From Streptomyces sp. DH5 (GTDB lineage Bacteria > Actinomycetota > Actinomycetes > Streptomycetales > Streptomycetaceae): a stretch of DNA of 64,000 nucleotides. A program made the position numbers and the translations under genes. The notes under the pieces are model-generated. The model did not search any database and had not been told where the DNA came from. It saw nothing but the letters and a program-made list of their open reading frames with translations. The stretch lies in the NCBI RefSeq assembly GCF_020873915.1, contig NZ_JAHWGP010000011.1:122597-186596 (forward strand). Reading direction: 5' to 3'. Below are positions 8,734 to 17,823 of the stretch, in pieces; within the stretch, counting starts at the first letter, position 1, and the number at the start of each line of letters is the position of its first letter.

Positions 8734-9546
8734 TCAGCCCTTGAGGGCCTTGTCGACGGCCGTGGTGAAGTCCTCGGGGGTCATGGGGGTGTTCTGACCG
8801 TCCGAGCCGGTGAGCTTCTTGCCGTCCATCATCAGGCTCGGCGTGCCCTCGACGTCGCTGTCGTCGAACGTGTCGGACATCTCCAGCGCCCACTTGTCGT
8901 AGGTGCCGTCCTTCACGGCCGCCTGGAACTCCTTGTTGTCCTTCAGGGCGTCCACGGAGTTCGCGATCTCGATCAGGTACGCGTCGTCCTTGAACTTGTC
9001 CTCCGACTCCTCGGGGTGGAACTCGGCCGAGTAGAGCGCGCTCTTGTACGCGACGAACGCCTCGGGGCTGACGTTCAGCGCGGCGCCGAGGGCGCTCAGC
9101 GCGTTCTTGGAGCCCTCACCGGTCAGGTTGCGGTCGAGGAACGAGGCACCGACGAAACGGATCTTGTACTTGCCGGCCTCGACGTCCTTCTCGATGGTCT
9201 CGCCGACCGACTGCTCGAACGTGGCACAGATCGGGCAGCGCGGGTCCTCATACAGCTCCAGCGTCTTCTTCGCCTCGGGCTTGCCGATGACGACGGTCGT
9301 GCCGTTCTTGCCACTGGAGTTGGCGGGCTTGATGAGCTTGTCGTCCGCCGCGGCCTCCCAGTAGTCGGGCTTGTTCGCCTGGACGACCGCGTAACCTATG
9401 CCGCCGGCCGCGGCCAGGACGCCCACGACCGACAGGGCGACCACGACCTGCCGCTTGGCCTTCGCCTTCTTCGCCTGGCGCTCGCGCTCCTGGCGCAGGC
9501 GTTCCCGGGCCGCCGTCTTCGCTGCCTGGCTGTTCCGCTTGCTCAT
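8734..9546 (-). CDS. Membrane-anchored DsbA-like thioredoxin-fold protein
   Basis: 270 aa from ATG 9546. A basic, coiled-coil-like cytosolic N-terminus (about 1-35) is followed by one membrane anchor (VVVALSVVGVLAAAGGIGYAVV, about 34-55) and an external thioredoxin-4 (DsbA/DsbG-like) domain. The active site CPIC lies in LYEDPRCPICATFEQ (about 107-121). The cis-Pro loop is EGTPSLMMDG near the C-terminus. It is probably a disulfide oxidoreductase acting on secreted proteins. The membrane protein gene directly upstream is in the same direction and may be an electron-transfer or accessory partner; that is inference. A paralogue with a CPAC site is at 39.4 kb. Confidence 0.85.
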   Translation of the reverse strand: MSKRNSQAAKTAARERLRQERERQAKKAKAKRQVVVALSVVGVLAAAGGIGYAVVQANKPDYWEAAADDKLIKPANSSGKNGTTVVIGKPEAKKTLELYEDPRCPICATFEQSVGETIEKDVEAGKYKIRFVGASFLDRNLTGEGSKNALSALGAALNVSPEAFVAYKSALYSAEFHPEESEDKFKDDAYLIEIANSVDALKDNKEFQAAVKDGTYDKWALEMSDTFDDSDVEGTPSLMMDGKKLTGSDGQNTPMTPEDFTTAVDKALKG

Positions 9547-9624
9547 GGTGATGTCTCCACGGGGGACGCACACGGGGGTGTGCGGGATGTGTACGGAGGG
9601 ACTGCGGGTGCTCGGAGGTTCGCC

Positions 9625-10332
9625 TCAGACGGAGGCGGCGGAGCACGGCGGTCCGCGGCGTCCCAGGGAGTGCGCGAGGAGCAGGGTCCGGGCGACGGCG
9701 GTGCGCCGGGCCGGGGGCACCGGACGGAGGATCTCCCGGGTCCGGCCCACGGACACCGCCGCGACCGCCACCAGCAGCGGCCGGACCGCCGTCGAGGCCG
9801 TCGCCGCGACCGCGCTCAGCAGCTGGGCCAGTGCCCGCTCGCCCCGGCGCAGCCAGGCGGCGGCGAACAGGCCGACCCCGACGTGCGCGCCGAGCAGCAG
9901 CCAGGCGGTGGCCGGGTCGGCCTGGGAGACCAGCGCCGCCAACGGGTCGCCGCCCTCGGCGGGCCCGGTGACCTGGGCGAGCGGCGCCCCCACGCTGGTG
10001 CCGTCGCCGCACAGCACGTCGAAGCCGACGGAGCGCAGCGGGCCCGCCACGGGGCCGCCCATGCGGCCGTAGCAGACGTGCTGGCCGGTGGTGAAGACCG
10101 TGTCGGCGGCCAGCTCCAGTGGGATCAGCAGCGCGGCGATCCGCCCGAAGGAACGCTCCCGGCCCGCCAGGGCGTACGCCGGGAGGAACACGGCGGCGGC
10201 GACGGCGACCACCGTGTTCAACGGCAGCGGAGCCCCGGACAGCAGCACGTGCGACGCGGCACTGAGCGTCACGACGACCGCCGTGAACAGCGCCGCGCGT
10301 ACGGCTCTGAGCTGGGTTCCGGATATGTCCAT
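9625..10332 (-). CDS. Integral membrane protein of unknown function
   Basis: 235 aa from ATG 10332. About five hydrophobic segments are seen (around 12-32, 38-56, 64-82, 140-162 and 172-195). Two Cys residues lie in the loop between segments 3 and 4 (HVCYGRMGG and VLCGDGTSV), probably extracytoplasmic. Because the gene reads into the DsbA-like gene 78 bp downstream, these Cys residues could be a redox substrate or relay, but that is only context. The C-terminus is short, basic and cytosolic. I do not recognise a named family with certainty. The preceding DUF2252 gene is separated by a small hairpin, so this gene probably has its own promoter. Confidence 0.7.
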   Translation of the reverse strand: MDISGTQLRAVRAALFTAVVVTLSAASHVLLSGAPLPLNTVVAVAAAVFLPAYALAGRERSFGRIAALLIPLELAADTVFTTGQHVCYGRMGGPVAGPLRSVGFDVLCGDGTSVGAPLAQVTGPAEGGDPLAALVSQADPATAWLLLGAHVGVGLFAAAWLRRGERALAQLLSAVAATASTAVRPLLVAVAAVSVGRTREILRPVPPARRTAVARTLLLAHSLGRRGPPCSAASV

Positions 10333-10400
10333 GGCGGGAACGAGTGTGTCATGTGCTCCGGTAAGGGGTCCCTAAAGGGGCCCTGTGAATGTGCGGAAGG

Positions 10401-11726
10401 TTACAGCCCCGGAATCCTGCCGTTGCGGAACAGGTCCAGGAAGGTCTGGTGGTCGGCCCGGGCGCGGGCGCCGTAGGTGTGGGCGAAGTCCACCAGGAGC
10501 GGGGCCAGTGAGTCCTCGTCGGCGGCGATCGCGGCGTCGATGGCGCGCTCGGTGGAGAACGGCACCAGGGACTCGCCGGAGGTGTCGTCCGCCGCCGCGT
10601 GCATGGTCGCGGTGGCCCGGCCGAGGTCGGCGACGACCAGGGCGATCTCCTCCGGGTCGTCGATGTCGCCCCAGTCCAGGTCCACGGCGTACGGCGAGAC
10701 CTCGGCGACCAGCTGCCCCGAGCCGTCCAGTTCGGTCCAGCCCAGCCACGGGTCGGCGTGCGCCTGGAGGGCCCGCTGGGAGATCACCGTGCGGTGCCCC
10801 TCGTGCCGGAAGTAGTCGCGGATCGCCGGGTCGGCGATGTGCCGGGAGACCGCCGGGGTCTGGGCCTGCTTGAGGTAGATCACCACGTCGTTCTCCAGGG
10901 CGTCGCTGTGCCCCTCCAGCAGGATGTTGTACGACGGCAGCCCCGCCGAGCCGATGCCGATGCCGCGGCGGCCCACGACGTCCTTCACGCGGTAGGAGTC
11001 GGGACGGGCCAGCGAGGCGTCCGGCAGCGTCTCCAGGTAGCCGTCGAAGGCGGCGAGCACCTTGTAGCGGGTGGCGGCGTCCAGCTCGACCGCGCCGCCG
11101 CCGGGCGCGAAGCGGCGCTCGAAGTCGCGGATCTCGGTCATCGAGTCCAGCAGCCCGAAGCGGGTCAGCGAGCGGGCGTCGCGCAGCGCGTCCAGCAGCG
11201 GCCCCTGGGCGGTGTCCAGGGTGAACGGCGGCACCTCGTCGCTCTTCGCCCCGGTGGCCAGCGCGTGGATCCGCTCCCGGTAGGCGGCCGCGTAGACGGT
11301 GACGAGCTCGCCGATCTGCCCGTCACTGAGCGCCTTGGCGTAGCCGATCAGCGCCACCGAGGCGGCGAAGCGCTTGAGGTCCCAGGTGAAGGGGCCGACG
11401 TAGGCCTCGTCGAAGTCGTTGACGTTGAAGACCAGGCGGCCGTTGGAGTCCATGTACGTGCCGAAGTTCTCCGCGTGCAGATCGCCGTGGATCCACACCC
11501 GCGAGGTGCGCTCGTCCAGGTAGGGACCGCCGCGCTTCTCCGCGTCCAGGTCGTGGTAGAAGAGGCTCGCCGTCCCCCGGTAGAAGGCGAAGGCCGAGGC
11601 GGCCATCTTCCGGAACTTCACCCGGAAGGCGGCCGGGTCGGCGGCCAGGAGCTCGCCGAACGCGGTGTCGAGGACGGCGAGGATCTCCTCGCCGCGGTGC
11701 TCGTCGTTGAGCTGCGGGACCGGCAT
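10401..11726 (-). CDS. DUF2252 protein with kinase-like fold
   Basis: 441 aa, typical for DUF2252. The segment VWIHGDLHAENFG (about 76-88) and the downstream NVNDFDEA (about 100-107) match the catalytic-loop and metal-binding (DFD) pattern of aminoglycoside-phosphotransferase-like kinases. A C-terminal ARARADHQTFLDLF segment is also typical. Enzymatic activity for the family is not established. The start is ATG 11726, with GGAGG 9 nt upstream on the minus strand. It is divergent from dnaE across a 247-bp intergenic region. Confidence 0.85.
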   Translation of the reverse strand: MPVPQLNDEHRGEEILAVLDTAFGELLAADPAAFRVKFRKMAASAFAFYRGTASLFYHDLDAEKRGGPYLDERTSRVWIHGDLHAENFGTYMDSNGRLVFNVNDFDEAYVGPFTWDLKRFAASVALIGYAKALSDGQIGELVTVYAAAYRERIHALATGAKSDEVPPFTLDTAQGPLLDALRDARSLTRFGLLDSMTEIRDFERRFAPGGGAVELDAATRYKVLAAFDGYLETLPDASLARPDSYRVKDVVGRRGIGIGSAGLPSYNILLEGHSDALENDVVIYLKQAQTPAVSRHIADPAIRDYFRHEGHRTVISQRALQAHADPWLGWTELDGSGQLVAEVSPYAVDLDWGDIDDPEEIALVVADLGRATATMHAAADDTSGESLVPFSTERAIDAAIAADEDSLAPLLVDFAHTYGARARADHQTFLDLFRNGRIPGL

Positions 11727-11973
11727 CGCTGTGTGCCTCCAGGTGCGGGACGTCTCGGGACGGCTGGTCCGCCCCTCGTCCCAACGTGTGACGGATCACG
11801 GGAGTGCCCGCACCCCGCCCGAAGGTACGTCGCCACGGGCGCCGGGTGTCGGCGCCGGGGCATAGACTTCGACGTTGTCCCCGGACTGTCCGCCCATCCG
11901 TCGCCGTGAGCCCTCCCGTCACCCCCACAGCGAGGCGCTCCGCGCCACAGCGTCCACCTTTGGAGGCCGCACC
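11727..11973. other. Divergent intergenic region upstream of dnaE
   Basis: This 247-bp region lies between the DUF2252 gene (minus) and dnaE (plus). It must hold both promoters. GGAGG motifs for each gene are visible at its two ends. I see no strong inverted repeat or convincing -35/-10 pair. The open frame that runs through it in phase with dnaE has no recognisable domain before GTG 11974. Confidence 0.5.
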
Positions 11974-14900
11974 GTGTCGAAGCCGCCGTTCACGCACCTG
12001 CACGTCCACACCCAGTACTCGCTGCTGGACGGTGCCGCGCGGCTGAAGGACATGTTCAACGCCTGCAACGAGATGGGCATGACGCACATCGCCATGTCCG
12101 ACCACGGCAACCTGCACGGGGCGTACGACTTCTTCCACTCCGCGCAGAAGGCCGGGGTCACCCCGATCATCGGGATCGAGGCGTACGTCGCCCCCGAGTC
12201 CCGGCGCAACAAGCGCAAGATCCAGTGGGGCCAGCCGCACCAGAAGCGCGACGACGTCTCCGGCTCCGGCGGCTACACCCACAAGACGATGTGGGCGGTG
12301 AACAACACCGGTCTGCACAACCTCTTCCGGCTCTCCTCCGACGCGTACGCCGAGGGCTGGCTGCAGAAGTGGCCCCGGATGGACAAGGAGACCATCTCCC
12401 AGTGGTCCGAGGGCATCGTGGCCTCCACCGGCTGCCCCTCAGGCGAGGTCCAGACCCGGCTGCGCCTCGGACACTTCGACGAGGCCCTCAAGGCCGCCGC
12501 CGACTACCAGGACATCTTCGGCAAGGACCGGTACTTCCTGGAGCTGATGGACCACGGCATCGACATCGAGCACCGGGTCCGCGACGGACTGCTGGAGATC
12601 GGCAGGAAGCTCGGCATCCCCCCGCTGGTCACCAACGACTCGCACTACACCTACGCGCACGAGGCGACCGCCCACGACGCCCTGCTGTGCATCCAGACCG
12701 GCAAGAACCTCTCCGACCCCGACCGCTTCCGCTTCGACGGCACCGGCTACTACCTCAAGTCCACCGACGAGATGTACGCCATCGACTCCTCGGACGCCTG
12801 GCAGCAGGGCTGCGCCAACACCCGGCTGATCGCCGAGATGGTCGACACCACGGGCATGTTCGTCAAGCGCGACCTGATGCCGAAGTTCGACATCCCGGAG
12901 GGCTACACCGAGGTCACCTGGTTCCAGGAGGAGGTCCGCCGGGGCATGGCCCGCCGCTTCCCCGGCGGTGTCCCCGAGGACCGTCAGAAGCAGGCCGAGT
13001 ACGAGATGGACGTCATCATCCAGATGGGGTTCCCGGGCTACTTCCTCGTGGTCGCCGACTTCATCATGTGGGCCAAGAACCAGGGCATCGCGGTCGGCCC
13101 CGGCCGTGGCTCCGCGGCCGGTTCGATCGTGGCGTACGCGATGGGCATCACCGACCTCGACCCGATCCCGCACGGCCTGATCTTCGAGCGGTTCCTCAAC
13201 CCCGAGCGCGTCTCCATGCCCGACGTCGACATCGACTTCGACGAGCGCAGGCGCGTCGAGGTGATCCGGTACGTGACGGAGAAGTACGGCGCCGACAAGG
13301 TCGCCATGATCGGCACCTACGGCAAGATCAAGGCGAAGAACGCCATCAAGGACTCCGCGCGCGTGCTGGGCTACCCGTACGCCATGGGCGACCGCCTCAC
13401 CAAGGCCATGCCCGCCGACGTCCTCGGCAAGGGCATCGACCTCGACGGCATCACCAACCCCTCGCACCCGCGGTACAACGAGGCCGGCGAGATCCGGGCG
13501 ATGTACGAGAACGAGCCGGACGTGAAGAAGGTCATCGACACCGCCAAGGGCGTCGAGGGCCTCGTGCGGCAGATGGGCGTGCACGCGGCCGGCGTGATCA
13601 TGTCCAGCGAACCCATCGTCGACCACGCCCCGATCTGGGTGCGGCACACCGACGGCGTGACCATCACGCAGTGGGACTACCCCCAGTGCGAGTCGCTGGG
13701 CCTGCTGAAGATGGACTTCCTGGGCCTGCGCAACCTCACGATCATGGACGACGCCATCAAGATGGTGAAGGCCAACAAGGGCATCGACCTGGAGATGCTC
13801 TCCCTCCCGCTGGACGACCCCAAGACCTTCGAACTGCTCTGCCGCGGCGACACCCTCGGCGTCTTCCAGTTCGACGGCGGCCCGATGCGCTCGCTGCTCC
13901 GCCAGATGCAGCCCGACAACTTCGAGGACATCTCCGCCGTCTCGGCCCTCTACCGGCCGGGCCCGATGGGCATGAACTCGCACATCAACTACGCGGAGCG
14001 CAAGAACGGCCGCCAGGAGATCACCCCGATCCACAAGGAACTGGAGGAGCCGCTCCAGGAGGTGCTGTCGGTCACCTACGGCCTGATCGTCTACCAGGAG
14101 CAGGTGCAGAAGGCCGCCCAGATCATCGCGGGCTACTCGCTCGGCGAGGCCGACATCCTGCGCCGCGTGATGGGCAAGAAGAAGCCCGACGAGCTGGCGA
14201 AGAACTTCGTCCTCTTCCAGGAGGGCGCCCGCAAGAACGGCTACAGCGACGAGGCGATCCAGGCGCTGTGGGACGTGCTGGTCCCCTTCGCCGGCTACGC
14301 CTTCAACAAGGCCCACTCCGCCGCGTACGGGCTGGTGTCCTACTGGACCGGGTACCTCAAGGCGAACTACCCGGCCGAGTACATGGCCGCGCTGCTCACG
14401 TCCGTCAAGGACGACAAGGACAAGTCGGCGGTCTACCTCAACGAGTGCCGCCGCATGGGCATCAAGGTGCTCCCGCCCAACGTCAACGAGTCCGAGTCGA
14501 ACTTCGCCGCCCAGGGCGACGACGTGATCCTCTTCGGCCTCTCCGCGGTGCGCAACGTCGGCACCAACGTCGTCGAGTCGATCATCAAGTCCCGCAAGGC
14601 CAAGGGGAAGTACGCCTCCTTCCCGGACTACCTCGACAAGGTCGAGGCCGTCGTCTGCAACAAGCGCACCACCGAGTCGCTGATCAAGGCGGGTGCCTTC
14701 GACTCCATGGGCCACACCCGCAAGGGCCTCACCGCCCAGTACGAGCCGATGATCGACAACGTGGTCGCGGTCAAGCGCAAGGAGGCCGAGGGGCAGTTCG
14801 ACCTCTTCGGCGGCATGGGCGAGGAGGAGACCAGCGAGCCGGGCTTCGGCCTCGACGTCAGCTTCACCGACGACGAGTGGGACAAGACCTACCTGCTCGC

Positions 14901-15513
14901 CCAGGAGCGGGAGATGCTCGGGCTCTACGTCTCCGACCACCCGCTGTTCGGTCTGGAGCACGTGCTGTCCGACAAGGCCGACGCGGGCATCTCCCAGCTG
15001 ACCGGCGGCGACTTCGGCGACGGCGCGGTGGTCACCATCGGCGGCATCATCTCGGGCCTCCAGCGCAAGATGACCAAGCAGGGCAACGCCTGGGCGATCG
15101 CCACCGTGGAGGACCTCGCCGGCTCCCTGGAGTGCATGTTCTTCCCGGCGACGTACCAGCTCGTCTCGACCCAGCTCGTCGAGGACGCCGTGGTGTTCGT
15201 CAAGGGACGCCTCGACAAGCGGGAGGACGTGCCGCGCCTGGTCGCGATGGAGCTGATGATCCCCGACCTGTCCAACGCGGGCGCCAACGCACCCGTGGTG
15301 CTCACCATCCCCGCCACCCGCGTGACCCCGCCGATGGTCAGCCGGCTCGGTGAGATCCTCACGCACCACAAGGGCGACAGCGAGGTGCGGATCAAGCTCC
15401 AGGGACCGACGAAGACGACGGTGCTGCGCCTGGACCGGCACCGCGTCAAGCCCGACCCGGCCCTGTTCGGCGACCTGAAGGTCCTCCTCGGACCGTCCTG
15501 CCTCGCGGGTTAG
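11974..15513 (+). CDS. dnaE: DNA polymerase III alpha subunit (replicative DnaE1)
   Basis: 1179 aa. GTG 11974 is preceded by TGGAGG (11961-11966) and begins the conserved N-terminus MSKPPFTHLHVHTQYSLLDG. Domains in order: PHP domain (about 5-285; THLHVH, MSDHGN); palm with the catalytic acidic triad in GPGRGSAAGS and PDVDIDFDERRR (about 370-425); thumb/fingers (MDFLGLRNL, GVFQFDGGPM, YRPGPM); tandem helix-hairpin-helix and beta-binding region (about 800-930; QFDLF is a clamp-binding-like motif near 950); and OB fold (VTIGGIISGLQRK, about 1025 onward). It is the essential replicative polymerase. It is monocistronic, with two hairpins downstream. Confidence 0.98.
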   Translation: MSKPPFTHLHVHTQYSLLDGAARLKDMFNACNEMGMTHIAMSDHGNLHGAYDFFHSAQKAGVTPIIGIEAYVAPESRRNKRKIQWGQPHQKRDDVSGSGGYTHKTMWAVNNTGLHNLFRLSSDAYAEGWLQKWPRMDKETISQWSEGIVASTGCPSGEVQTRLRLGHFDEALKAAADYQDIFGKDRYFLELMDHGIDIEHRVRDGLLEIGRKLGIPPLVTNDSHYTYAHEATAHDALLCIQTGKNLSDPDRFRFDGTGYYLKSTDEMYAIDSSDAWQQGCANTRLIAEMVDTTGMFVKRDLMPKFDIPEGYTEVTWFQEEVRRGMARRFPGGVPEDRQKQAEYEMDVIIQMGFPGYFLVVADFIMWAKNQGIAVGPGRGSAAGSIVAYAMGITDLDPIPHGLIFERFLNPERVSMPDVDIDFDERRRVEVIRYVTEKYGADKVAMIGTYGKIKAKNAIKDSARVLGYPYAMGDRLTKAMPADVLGKGIDLDGITNPSHPRYNEAGEIRAMYENEPDVKKVIDTAKGVEGLVRQMGVHAAGVIMSSEPIVDHAPIWVRHTDGVTITQWDYPQCESLGLLKMDFLGLRNLTIMDDAIKMVKANKGIDLEMLSLPLDDPKTFELLCRGDTLGVFQFDGGPMRSLLRQMQPDNFEDISAVSALYRPGPMGMNSHINYAERKNGRQEITPIHKELEEPLQEVLSVTYGLIVYQEQVQKAAQIIAGYSLGEADILRRVMGKKKPDELAKNFVLFQEGARKNGYSDEAIQALWDVLVPFAGYAFNKAHSAAYGLVSYWTGYLKANYPAEYMAALLTSVKDDKDKSAVYLNECRRMGIKVLPPNVNESESNFAAQGDDVILFGLSAVRNVGTNVVESIIKSRKAKGKYASFPDYLDKVEAVVCNKRTTESLIKAGAFDSMGHTRKGLTAQYEPMIDNVVAVKRKEAEGQFDLFGGMGEEETSEPGFGLDVSFTDDEWDKTYLLAQEREMLGLYVSDHPLFGLEHVLSDKADAGISQLTGGDFGDGAVVTIGGIISGLQRKMTKQGNAWAIATVEDLAGSLECMFFPATYQLVSTQLVEDAVVFVKGRLDKREDVPRLVAMELMIPDLSNAGANAPVVLTIPATRVTPPMVSRLGEILTHHKGDSEVRIKLQGPTKTTVLRLDRHRVKPDPALFGDLKVLLGPSCLAG

Positions 15514-15523
15514 GACCCGTCGC

Positions 15524-15541
15524 GGCGGCCCCCGGGCCGCC
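15524..15541 (+). terminator. First hairpin downstream of dnaE
   Basis: GGCGGCCC (15524-15531) and GGGCCGCC (15534-15541) form a short GC stem 11 nt after the dnaE stop. It precedes the stronger hairpin at 15555. Confidence 0.45.
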
Positions 15542-15554
15542 ACCCCCGCACGCT

Positions 15555-15588
15555 CGAGGGGCGCACCCTGTGGTGGGTGCGCCCCTCG
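15555..15588. terminator. Bidirectional terminator after dnaE
   Basis: A perfect 14-bp inverted repeat (15555-15568 with 15575-15588) with a 6-nt loop and a T-containing flank lies between convergent dnaE and the small basic protein gene. It can serve both strands. Confidence 0.7.
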
Positions 15589-15625
15589 TCATCTGCCCGG
15601 ACCGCAACGGCCCGTCACGCGGACG

Positions 15626-15793
15626 TCAGTTGTGGCCGAAGCGCTTCTGCCGGCCCTTGCCCGGGCCGACCTCGCCCGGCACGACCTGCGTGGTGCGCTG
15701 CTCGTCGGGCGTCTCCATCGCGGACGGCTGTGCCGCGCGGCGGGCGGGCTCGGCCTGGGACTGCTTACGGTCACGGTTCTTGTTCTTGGCCAT
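15626..15793 (-). CDS. Small basic hydrophilic protein, unknown function
   Basis: 55 aa from ATG 15793. A clear Shine-Dalgarno sequence, GGAGG, lies 8-9 nt upstream on the minus strand, which decides the start; the longer frame to 15874 has no support. The sequence starts MAKNKNRDRKQSQAEPARRA and ends KGRQKRFGHN. It is Lys/Arg/Gln-rich with no hydrophobic segment and is probably disordered. Short proteins of this composition are common in Streptomyces, but their role is unknown to me. An RNA- or DNA-binding role would be speculation. Confidence 0.7.
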   Translation of the reverse strand: MAKNKNRDRKQSQAEPARRAAQPSAMETPDEQRTTQVVPGEVGPGKGRQKRFGHN

Positions 15794-16015
15794 GGTGGTT
15801 GCCTCCTGTGGGGGACTAGGGGCCAGGGCCGGATTCAGATTCACACAGCCCGATAACCCGCGCATGTCGGACAATTACCGTGTGTGATCGGCCTGGTCGG
15901 GGAAGGAAGCGGGGAAACGCCACGCCGAAGATCGAGTTCGGGCCGTTAACCCCGGCGAGGTCGGGCAGACTCGAAGCAAGCCCGAAGCAAACCTCCCGGA
16001 AAGAGGGTGGACCGC
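15794..16015. other. Intergenic region before the NYN-domain gene
   Basis: A 222-bp divergent region. Near 15971-15993 two imperfect direct copies of GAAGCAAGCC-like sequence stand 11 nt apart, just before the ribosome-binding site of the plus-strand gene. No other clear signal is seen. Confidence 0.35.
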
Positions 16016-17212
16016 GTGGACCGCTGCATCGTCCTGGTGGACGCCGGGTATCTGCTGGGGGCCGCCGCCAGTCTCCTCGCCGGGGAACCGTCGCGGTCCC
16101 GCATCACCGTGGACCACGCGGCCCTCATCCAGGGTCTGCGCGACCGCGCCGAGAACGACACGCGTCAGCCGCTGCTGCGCATCTACTGGTTCGACGGCGC
16201 CCCCGACCGCGTCCCGCAGCCCGAGCACCGCCGCCTGCGCGTGATGCCCCGGGTCACCGTCCGGCTCGGCGCCCTCACCCGCAGCGACGGGCGCTGGGCG
16301 CAGAAGGGCGTCGACGCGGCGATGCACGCCGAGCTGACCGAACTCGCCCGCAACCGGGCCTGTTCCGACATCGTCCTGGTCACCGGTGACGGCGATCTGC
16401 TGCCCGGCATGATGGCCGCGAAGGAACACGGCGTCGCCGTCCACCTGTGGGCCGTGCAGGCCGCCGACGGCGACTACAACCAGTCCGAGGACCTGGTTGC
16501 CGAGGCCGACGAACGCCGGGTGCTGGACCGGGCGTGGATCACCCGGGCCGTACGGGCCAAGGAGCTCGCCGGGGTGTGTGCGCCGCCGCCCGTGCCGCGC
16601 CCCGAGATCGCCGCGATCCTCTCCGCCCCGCTGCCGGACTCCGCGCTCGCCGAACGCACCGCGCAGGAGCCGCGGCACCCCGCCTCCGCGCACAACGGCA
16701 CCGCGGAGCGGACGTCCACGGCGAAGGGCGTCCCCACCCCGAAGGACCTGGCCGCCCTGCGCGGCCCGGGCACCCAGCAGCCCCAGCAGCCGGCCTCCGC
16801 GACGCTGCGGTGGTCCTCCGACAAGGGCTGGGTCGACCGGCCCGCCGCCGAGCCGCCCGAGGCCGCCTCCATGCCGACGCTGGCCCAGCTGACCACGGCG
16901 GAGCAGCGCTGGGCCGACCGCGAGGAGGACATCACCACCGTCGGTGGTGACCCCTTCGAGGTGGGGCAGGTCTTCGCCCGGCGCTGGGTGGAGCGGCTCG
17001 GTGACCAGAGCCACATCCAGAGACTGTCCGGCATGTACCCCCGCATCCCGCACCGGGTCGACGGGGAGCTGCTGCGCTACGCGGCCCGCTTCGGCCTCCT
17101 CGCCCACAAGGACGACCAGATCGACGAACGCGACCGCTACGCCATCCGGGCGGGCTTCTGGCGGGAACTCGACCTGCGCACGGGCACGGAACGGGCTCCC
17201 GCCGGGGAGTGA
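16016..17212 (+). CDS. NYN-domain protein (PIN-like RNase fold)
   Basis: 398 aa from GTG 16016, which has AGAGG about 9 nt upstream; GTG 16007 would sit on the ribosome-binding site. The N-terminal NYN domain (about 1-165) has the metal-binding Asp residues in LVDAGYLLG, KGVDAAMHAELTELA and DIVLVTGDGDLLPGM. These give the PIN-like four-acid arrangement expected of a divalent-metal RNase. Residues 200-285 are a low-complexity Pro/Ala/Gln linker. A second conserved C-terminal module (about 290-390; FARRWVERLGD, IPHRVDGELLRYAARFGLL) may be a winged-helix-type domain. It probably acts in RNA processing; the target is unknown. A hairpin separates it from the convergent VOC gene. Confidence 0.82.
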   Translation: MDRCIVLVDAGYLLGAAASLLAGEPSRSRITVDHAALIQGLRDRAENDTRQPLLRIYWFDGAPDRVPQPEHRRLRVMPRVTVRLGALTRSDGRWAQKGVDAAMHAELTELARNRACSDIVLVTGDGDLLPGMMAAKEHGVAVHLWAVQAADGDYNQSEDLVAEADERRVLDRAWITRAVRAKELAGVCAPPPVPRPEIAAILSAPLPDSALAERTAQEPRHPASAHNGTAERTSTAKGVPTPKDLAALRGPGTQQPQQPASATLRWSSDKGWVDRPAAEPPEAASMPTLAQLTTAEQRWADREEDITTVGGDPFEVGQVFARRWVERLGDQSHIQRLSGMYPRIPHRVDGELLRYAARFGLLAHKDDQIDERDRYAIRAGFWRELDLRTGTERAPAGE

Positions 17213-17226
17213 GCGGCGCGCCCCGG
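17202..17226. terminator. Small hairpin between convergent NYN and VOC genes
   Basis: CCGGGG (17202-17207) pairs with CCCCGG (17221-17226) around a 13-nt loop containing the NYN stop codon. It is a weak 6-bp stem but lies in the only space between the two genes. Confidence 0.35.
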
Positions 17227-17637
17227 TCAGCCCTGGTCGCCGAGCTCGGTGAAGAGGGTCAACTGGAGCGCGCCCGGTGCCTCGAGCCGCGAGTTCAGGG
17301 AGTTCCACGGGGTGCGGGTCGGTTCGGCGACCACCTCGGCTCCGGCGGCGGCCAGCCTCACCGTGGTGGCGGCGGAGTCGTCGACCTGGAAGGCGACCCG
17401 GACGTGACCGGCCACCCGGCGCCCGACCTCGACCTCGTCGATGAAGGCGGCGTGGTTCGGATCGGTCAGTTCCAGGGTGGCCCGGCCCGCCTCGAGGATG
17501 GTGACCCTGCCGTCGGGTGAGGAGAACGCCGCGCGCTCGGGCAGCCCCAGGACGTCGCGGTAGAAGCGCAGCGCGGCGTCGTAGTCGTCGGCGGTGACCA
17601 CCAGGCGCAGCTCGCGGACGGCGGGTTCGTCGGTCAT
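17227..17637 (-). CDS. VOC (glyoxalase/bleomycin-resistance) superfamily protein
   Basis: 136 aa from ATG 17637, with GAGGAG about 6 nt upstream on the minus strand. The sequence follows the VOC pattern: first strand LRLVVTADDYDAALRFYRDVLG, then DGRVTILEAGRATLELTD, then the second half VRVAFQVDDSAATTVRLAAAGAEV. The metal ligands of true glyoxalases are only partly evident, so the activity is open. It lies close behind the NYN gene in convergent orientation and is divergent from the ABC transporter pair. Confidence 0.8.
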   Translation of the reverse strand: MTDEPAVRELRLVVTADDYDAALRFYRDVLGLPERAAFSSPDGRVTILEAGRATLELTDPNHAAFIDEVEVGRRVAGHVRVAFQVDDSAATTVRLAAAGAEVVAEPTRTPWNSLNSRLEAPGALQLTLFTELGDQG

Positions 17638-17809
17638 GTCGGCTCCTCGCAGCTCGTTCGGGCGGGACGACCGGTGAACACGGTGGGCGACCGGACGATT
17701 CCCCGCAGTCCTCCGGCCGCGCCCGGCGTGTCCGGTGCGTCCGGTGCGTCCCCTCCCGGCGGGCGCCGCGCAGGGGCGCCCCGAGGACGGGCAGGGCTTT
17801 CCGACCCCG

Positions 17810-17815
17810 TAGGCT
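17810..17815 (+). promoter_or_regulatory. Possible -10 box for the ABC transporter operon
   Basis: TAGGCT lies 8 nt before GTG 17824, with no Shine-Dalgarno sequence between them. It decides this start over the longer open frame beginning at 17674. Confidence 0.5.
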
Positions 17816-17823
17816 CGTCCCTT

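Noticed and set aside
12225-15353. Long plus-strand and minus-strand frames inside dnaE (over 1000 codons each)
   Set aside because: Antisense and +1 shadows typical of high-GC coding sequence; the dnaE frame has every polymerase motif.
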